A DNA stretch of 64,000 bases, taken from positions 186,001 to 250,000 of the forward strand of contig NZ_JBJKOP010000032.1 of NCBI RefSeq assembly GCF_046707225.1, given 5' to 3'. Of this stretch, positions 59,747-64,000 are shown piece by piece (the first letter of the stretch is position 1; every line of letters begins with the position of its first letter). The stretch is from Caproicibacter sp046707225 (GTDB lineage Bacteria; Bacillota; Clostridia; Oscillospirales; Acutalibacteraceae). The position numbers and the translations under genes are program-made. The notes beneath the pieces are model-generated. The model saw only the letters and a program-made list of their open reading frames with translations, was not told the DNA's origin and did no database searches.

Positions 59747-62644
59747 TCACGGTTCCAGAGCGGCGAACAGGCTGCGCAGCCTGATTTTCACCGCGCCAAG
59801 GTTTGTGATTTCATCAATTTTGATCTGCGTGTAGATTTTATTGCCCTCTTCCAGAATCCTGCGGACTTCATCGGTTGTAATGGCGTCGACTCCGCAACCG
59901 AACGAGACCAGCTGAACCAGATTCATATCCGGTCTGGAACAGACGTATTTTGCCGCGGCGTACAGTCTGGCGTGATATGTCCACTGGTTTAAAACATCCG
60001 TATGGACTTTGCCGACTCTTCGGCTGACGATGTCCTCCGTAATGACGGCGGCGCCCAGACTGACGATCAGCTTGTCGATGCCGTGGTTGATTTCCGGGTC
60101 CAAATGATAAGGCCGGCCGCTCAGAATAATGATCGGAAGCTTTTCCCGCTCCGCCTGCGCGATCATTTCGTCGCCCCTTTGCCGGACCTGTTCCATGTAC
60201 CGGCCGTATTCGCCGTACGCCGCTTTCGCCGCGCGTTTTACTTCTCGTACGGTGATGTCCGGAAAGCTTTTTTGCAGAATGGCATGCATTTTGACAGGGA
60301 AATCGTGTTTGCGGTGAATGCCGACGTAATCGTGAATCAGGTTGCGGCCCTCGAGCGTGCTCATGTTGGCGGCGATCACTTCCGGATAATAGGCGACAAC
60401 CGGGCAGTTGTAATGGTTGTCGGAGATTCCTTCGTCGAAATTGTACGACATGCAGGGGTAGAAAATATTCTGAATCCCTTCGTCGATCAGCGCCTGCACA
60501 TGGCCGTGCATCAGTTTCGCGGGAAAGCAGACGGTGTCGGACGGGATGGTGCTCTGTCCGTTCAGGTACAGTTCGCGGTCCGACATCGGGGAAAGCACCA
60601 CTTCAAACCCAAGGGAGGTAAAAAAGCTGTGCCAGAACGGGAGCAGCTCGTACAGGTTAAGCCCCATGGGAATCCCGATTTTTCCCCTGGGCCCCGGCTC
60701 GGATTTGCGGTAGGAAGCCAGAAGATCCATTTTGTAGGCGACCATGTTCAGCTCGCTTTTCGAGTTGCGCTTGGTAACGGGCTTTTCGCAGCGGTTCCCG
60801 CCGATAAAGCGCCGGTTCTCCCCGAAAATATTAATGGTCAGTCTGCAGTGATTGCTGCACAAACCGCAGTTGGTTACTTTTACTTCGTGCTTGAAATTTT
60901 CGAGCTCTTCCGGGCCGACCAGCGTGGTTTGCGCCGCCGGTTTGCTCATGGCGTAAAGCGCCGCGCCGTAGGCGCCCATCAGACCGGAGATGTCGGGTCT
61001 GGTGACCTCCACGCCGAGCTCCTTTTCAAAAACGCGCAGTACCGCGTCGTTCAGAAAGGTTCCGCCCTGAACGACAATATTTTTCCCGAGTTCTTCGGCG
61101 TTCGGGACGCGGATGACCTTGTAGATCGCGTTTTTCACCACGCTGACCGAAAGGCCGGCGGAGATATCCTCCGTGGTCGCGCCGTCCTTCTGCGCCTGCT
61201 TGACCTGGGAATTCATAAACACAGTGCAGCGGGAGCCCAGGTCCACGGGATGCTCCGCGAACAGCCCGAGCTTCGCGAATTCCGGAATTTCGTAGCCGAG
61301 CGTGTTGGCAAACGTCTGCAGAAACGAACCGCAGCCGGAAGAACAGGCTTCGTTCAAAAAAATATTGTCCACAGCGCCGTTGCGAATTTTAAAGCATTTC
61401 ATGTCCTGCCCGCCGATGTCGATGACAAAATCGACGTTTGGGCGGAAGTGTTTGGCGGCGGTAAAATGCGCGACGGTTTCCACAATGCCGTAGTCGATTC
61501 CGAACGCGTTTTTCAGAAGCTCTTCTCCGTAGCCTGTGACCGCGCTCTTCGAAATACGGAGATTTGGGTGTTCTTGATCAATACCGAGCAGATAGTCCCG
61601 GATGATAGGGACCGGGTTGCCGGAATTACTTTTGTAGATGGAGTCTAAAATTTCCCCGTCCCTGCCGAGCAGAACGGCTTTGACCGTGGTGGAACCCGCG
61701 TCGACGCCCAGATACGCGTCACCGCTGTATTTATCGATGTCGCCGCGCGGAGCTTTGCACTGCGCGTGCCTTTGGCAGAATTCTTCATATTCCGCCGCAT
61801 TCCGAAACAGCGGAGGAATGGAGAGAAAGCTGCCGGTGGAACCGTATTTCCGGATGCTTTCCAGAGCTTCCACAAGATTTGTCTCAACCGCCCCGCAGTA
61901 CGCAGCGCCGATGGCGACATAATAAAGGGAATCCTCCGGGCAGACGCCGGTTACCTTCAGTGCGCGGTCGAAGCTGTCGCGCAGCTGCGGCAGAAAAGTC
62001 AGCGGCCCGCCCAGATAAACCACCTTGCCGCGGATTGGCCGGCCCTGGGCAAGACCGGCAATCGTCTGGTTTGCGACGGCGGCGAAAATGCTGGCGGAGA
62101 TGTCCGTTGCCCTTGCGCCCTGGTTCAGCAGCGGCTGAACGTCCGACTTCGCAAAGACCCCGCAGCGTGAAGCGATGGTGTAAATTTTCTCATACCGGGC
62201 TGCGAGGCTGTCCATTTCCTCCAACGAAACATTCAAAAGGGTAGCCATCTGATCGATAAAGGCACCGGTTCCGCCCGCGCAGGAACCGTTCATGCGCACC
62301 TCCAGTCCGCCGGAAAGAAACAGAATTTTTGCGTCTTCTCCGCCGAGCTCTATAATCACGTCCGCGTCGGGGATCAGCTTTCCGACCGCGATGCGGGTCG
62401 CGTAAACCTCCTGAACAAAGGGAAGGCCGCAGGTCTGGGAGATTCCCATTCCGGCGGAGCCTGAAACAGTCAGCTTTGCCGTCTCGTCCAGACTGAATTC
62501 ACGGCGGACTTTTTCCAGAAGTTCCGTCATTTTTTCAGTGATTTTTGAATAATGCCGTTCATAGGAACGATACAAAATATTGCCTGTTTCATCCATGACG
62601 ACGCATTTTATTGTGGTGGAGCCAACATCCAATCCAATTTTCAT
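59747..62644 (-). CDS. Large acyl-CoA dehydratase activase-related protein with two ATPase heads
   Basis: 965 residues. Two BcrAD/BadFG ATPase domains stand in tandem: the first begins 'GLDVGSTTIKCVVMD', the second near residue 310 'GVDAGSTTVKAVLLG'. Each keeps a cluster-type Cys pair: 'GSCAGGTGAF' with 'SRCGVFAKSDVQ', and 'EACSSGCGSF' with 'SRCTVFMNSQVK'. The C-terminal ~380 residues resemble DUF2229 and the dehydratase fold. Such activases use ATP to inject a low-potential electron into a dehydratase. ATG 62644 begins the canonical MKIGLD start. A promoter lies at 62690-62719. Confidence 0.85.
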   Translation of the reverse strand: MKIGLDVGSTTIKCVVMDETGNILYRSYERHYSKITEKMTELLEKVRREFSLDETAKLTVSGSAGMGISQTCGLPFVQEVYATRIAVGKLIPDADVIIELGGEDAKILFLSGGLEVRMNGSCAGGTGAFIDQMATLLNVSLEEMDSLAARYEKIYTIASRCGVFAKSDVQPLLNQGARATDISASIFAAVANQTIAGLAQGRPIRGKVVYLGGPLTFLPQLRDSFDRALKVTGVCPEDSLYYVAIGAAYCGAVETNLVEALESIRKYGSTGSFLSIPPLFRNAAEYEEFCQRHAQCKAPRGDIDKYSGDAYLGVDAGSTTVKAVLLGRDGEILDSIYKSNSGNPVPIIRDYLLGIDQEHPNLRISKSAVTGYGEELLKNAFGIDYGIVETVAHFTAAKHFRPNVDFVIDIGGQDMKCFKIRNGAVDNIFLNEACSSGCGSFLQTFANTLGYEIPEFAKLGLFAEHPVDLGSRCTVFMNSQVKQAQKDGATTEDISAGLSVSVVKNAIYKVIRVPNAEELGKNIVVQGGTFLNDAVLRVFEKELGVEVTRPDISGLMGAYGAALYAMSKPAAQTTLVGPEELENFKHEVKVTNCGLCSNHCRLTINIFGENRRFIGGNRCEKPVTKRNSKSELNMVAYKMDLLASYRKSEPGPRGKIGIPMGLNLYELLPFWHSFFTSLGFEVVLSPMSDRELYLNGQSTIPSDTVCFPAKLMHGHVQALIDEGIQNIFYPCMSYNFDEGISDNHYNCPVVAYYPEVIAANMSTLEGRNLIHDYVGIHRKHDFPVKMHAILQKSFPDITVREVKRAAKAAYGEYGRYMEQVRQRGDEMIAQAEREKLPIIILSGRPYHLDPEINHGIDKLIVSLGAAVITEDIVSRRVGKVHTDVLNQWTYHARLYAAAKYVCSRPDMNLVQLVSFGCGVDAITTDEVRRILEEGNKIYTQIKIDEITNLGAVKIRLRSLFAALEP

Positions 62645-62689
62645 CGCAATGCCCTGCCATTTCCTCAGTCGTTTATATGTTAACAACTC

Positions 62690-62719
62690 ATTCTAATTCA
62701 ATCATAGCAAATCTGTCAA
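62690..62719 (-). promoter_or_regulatory. Activase operon promoter
   Basis: Minus strand TTGACA (62719-62714), 18-base spacer, TAGAAT (62695-62690). Confidence 0.6.
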
Positions 62720-62749
62720 GGGATTCTTTTTTAAAATTGAAAGTCCGTC

Positions 62750-62778
62750 TTGTACTTTTGCCGCCGCGATGTTAAAAT
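62750..62778 (+). promoter_or_regulatory. pyrB promoter
   Basis: TTGTAC (62750-62755), 17-base spacer, TAAAAT (62773-62778); 39 bp before the start, leaving no room for a PyrR attenuator. Confidence 0.6.
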
Positions 62779-62817
62779 ATTACTCGAAATCAACAGAGAA
62801 AGTACGGGGTGAACCTG

Positions 62818-63891
62818 ATGCAGCTTTATGACATGATAGATCTGGACCAGCTGTCCGTGGAAGAAATCATGGATTTGATCGCGCTTTCCGACAGTATCCG
62901 CAAGAACCCCTGGGCCTATCGGGAGTCCTGCCGCGGCAAAATAATGGCGACGCTGTTCTACGAGCCTTCCACGCGCACAAAAATGTCGTTTCAGACGGCA
63001 ATGTACCGTCTTGGCGGCGAAGTGATCGGCTTTGACAATCCGGAAAATACGTCGGTCTCCAAGGGGGAAAGCCTGAAGGACACCATCACGGTCGTCAGCG
63101 GGTATGCGGATGTGATTGTGATGCGGAATCCTCGGGAAGGCGCTGCGGCTGCGGCGTCGCTTTATTCAAAGTCTCCCATTATCAACGCGGGGGACGGCGG
63201 GCATCTGCATCCCACGCAGACTTTGACGGACCTTGTGACTTTATATAATGAAAAGGGAAGGCTGGACCATTTGAGGATCGGCCTGTGCGGGGACCTGAAA
63301 AACGGAAGAACCGTCCATTCGCTGATTCGGACGATGACCCGTTTTCCAGGTTCCTCTTTTGTTCTGATTTCCACCCCGGAACTGGCGCTGCCGAAATATG
63401 TGCGGGACGTTATGGACGCCGCGGGCTGTTGCTACACTGAGGCGGCAAGTCTTGAGCAGGCTCTTCCGGAACTTGACGTGCTATATATGACCCGGATTCA
63501 GCAGGAGCGTTTTGCAAGTCTTGAGGAATACGAGCGGCAAAAGGGAGTCTTTGTTCTGGACGGCGTAAAACTCAGAAGCGCCAGACCGGATTTGAAAATA
63601 CTGCATCCGCTGCCCCGCGTGGACGAAATCACGGTCGATGTGGACAACGACCCGCGCGCTTCTTATTTTGACCAGACGGTCTACGGCGTATATGCCAGAA
63701 TGGCCCTGATCCTGACCATTCTGCAGAGTCGGGACAGGCCGGAAAAAAGAAAAATTCCGCGTTCCACGCATCCGCACCGCTGCTCCAACCCAAAATGTAT
63801 TACACAGACGGAACATTATTTGCCGAGCCTGTTTACGGAAGCCGGGGACATGCTTCTGTGCTCTTACTGCGACGGAGGCACCTTGATTTAG
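62818..63891 (+). CDS. pyrB: Aspartate carbamoyltransferase with a PyrI-type zinc tail
   Basis: 357 residues. The catalytic part (1-310) has the carbamoyl-phosphate loop 'YEPSTRTKMSF' (Ser51-Thr54), 'HPTQTLTDL' and 'LHPLPRVDEI'. The last ~40 residues are extra for PyrB and match the zinc domain of the regulatory chain PyrI: Cys322-x4-Cys327-x20-Cys348-x2-Cys351 ('CSNPKCIT' and 'CSYC'). The nucleotide-binding half of PyrI is absent. ATG 62818 is 6 bp after 'ggggtg'; a GTG at 62809 overlaps that site. Catalyses the first pyrimidine-specific step. Confidence 0.92.
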   Translation: MQLYDMIDLDQLSVEEIMDLIALSDSIRKNPWAYRESCRGKIMATLFYEPSTRTKMSFQTAMYRLGGEVIGFDNPENTSVSKGESLKDTITVVSGYADVIVMRNPREGAAAAASLYSKSPIINAGDGGHLHPTQTLTDLVTLYNEKGRLDHLRIGLCGDLKNGRTVHSLIRTMTRFPGSSFVLISTPELALPKYVRDVMDAAGCCYTEAASLEQALPELDVLYMTRIQQERFASLEEYERQKGVFVLDGVKLRSARPDLKILHPLPRVDEITVDVDNDPRASYFDQTVYGVYARMALILTILQSRDRPEKRKIPRSTHPHRCSNPKCITQTEHYLPSLFTEAGDMLLCSYCDGGTLI

Positions 63892-63907
63892 AGGGCTCCG
63901 GCCCTGC

Positions 63908-63936
63908 TTGCCATTTCCGGAAAACTGTGCTATGAT
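63908..63936 (+). promoter_or_regulatory. yebC promoter
   Basis: TTGCCA (63908-63913), 17-base spacer, TATGAT (63931-63936). A small AGGGC/GCCCT hairpin lies just upstream at 63893-63906, after pyrB. Confidence 0.55.
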
Positions 63937-63975
63937 GAAAAACAAGTGCTATTTAAAGTTTGGAGGACTTTATTT

Positions 63976-64000
63976 ATGTCGGGCCATTCAAAATGGAATA
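63976..64000 (+). CDS. YebC/PmpR-family protein, first codons only
   Basis: ATG 63976 with 'tggagga' upstream; the eight visible residues MSGHSKWN are the invariant start of the YebC/PmpR family of DNA-binding or translation-related proteins. The rest lies beyond the window. Confidence 0.75.

Noticed and set aside
58245..59834. 529-codon frame on the plus strand
   Set aside because: It is antisense to the diguanylate cyclase leader and the dehydratase-like gene, whose protein motifs are clear. The plus-strand translation has no recognisable domain.
60002..61648. 548-codon frame on the plus strand
   Set aside because: Complete shadow of the two-headed activase, which has obvious ATPase motifs on the minus strand.
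62645..62817. PyrR-type attenuator in front of pyrB
   Set aside because: The predicted transcript leader is only about 30 bases, too short for an attenuator, and no anti-antiterminator sequence was seen.
1..64000. CRISPR array, rRNA genes, prophage or toxin-antitoxin pair
   Set aside because: No regularly spaced repeat series, rRNA core sequence, phage structural gene or toxin-like small gene pair was recognised anywhere in the window.

Overview
The window is a 64 kb, gene-dense, moderately GC-rich chromosomal segment of an anaerobic, probably spore-forming member of the Clostridia. Pointers are a SigH-type sigma factor, a six-subunit Rnf complex, EtfAB with an acyl-CoA dehydrogenase, a 2-hydroxyacyl-CoA dehydratase/activase pair, HrcA/CIRCE control, and AGGAGG-type ribosome sites. 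Lactate uptake, racemisation and oxidation genes sit beside a short-chain acyl-CoA dehydrogenase and Rnf. That combination fits an Oscillospiraceae/Ruminococcaceae-like fermenter that may turn lactate into short- or medium-chain fatty acids. The lineage is inferred from gene content, not from a database search.

Layout. 1-11.3 kb is housekeeping: peptide catabolism (M20 end, M55), comM, a sigma-H-like factor, a tRNA-shaped element in front of a zinc-ribbon protein, a thioesterase, ispD-ispF, a DUF3343/cysteine-desulfurase pair, cdaA-cdaR (c-di-AMP), a DsrE-like gene that has lost its stop, and a lipoprotein. 11.3-12.5 kb holds trmB and ybaK. 12.7-18.9 kb is apbE followed by rnfCDGEAB. 18.99-22.4 kb is an AT-richer accessory patch: tRNA-Leu(CAA), an internally deleted IS1182-like element, a PadR/ferredoxin/flavodoxin operon and a decayed IS200 element. 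22.4-31.1 kb is the lactate module: a FadR-type regulator, acyl-CoA dehydrogenase, etfA, etfB, FAD-linked lactate dehydrogenase and larA, divergent from lactate permease. 31.3-36.2 kb is a MarR regulator plus a heterodimeric ABC exporter behind a striking operator. 36.4-45.1 kb is a sugar system: YesM/YesN two-component pair, solute-binding lipoprotein, two permeases and a GH13 glucosidase, with a possible CcpA site. 45.2-54.2 kb is mixed: a 24-residue Trp/Cys/Arg-rich micropeptide gene, an HsmA-type membrane protein, adenine deaminase, an unknown protein with a decarboxylase-like motif, three tandem hsp20 genes under a perfect CIRCE, a glycosidase-like lipoprotein, an ABC exporter and a cyclophilin. 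54.4-64 kb holds exoIII, a beta-CASP hydrolase, a diguanylate cyclase behind a c-di-GMP-I riboswitch, the dehydratase/activase pair, pyrB with a PyrI-type zinc tail, and the first codons of yebC.

How it fits together. Lactate permease, racemase and the Ldh/Etf set would bring in both lactate isomers and oxidise them. The acyl-CoA dehydrogenase offers an electron sink, and Rnf (flavinylated by ApbE) links ferredoxin and NAD to an ion gradient. Two cyclic-dinucleotide systems are present: a c-di-AMP synthase, and a c-di-GMP synthase controlled by its own product. The best candidates for undescribed biology are the 45.3 kb micropeptide transcript, the anticodon-less tRNA-shaped leader at 3.9 kb, the PyrB-zinc fusion and the unknown protein at 47.9 kb.
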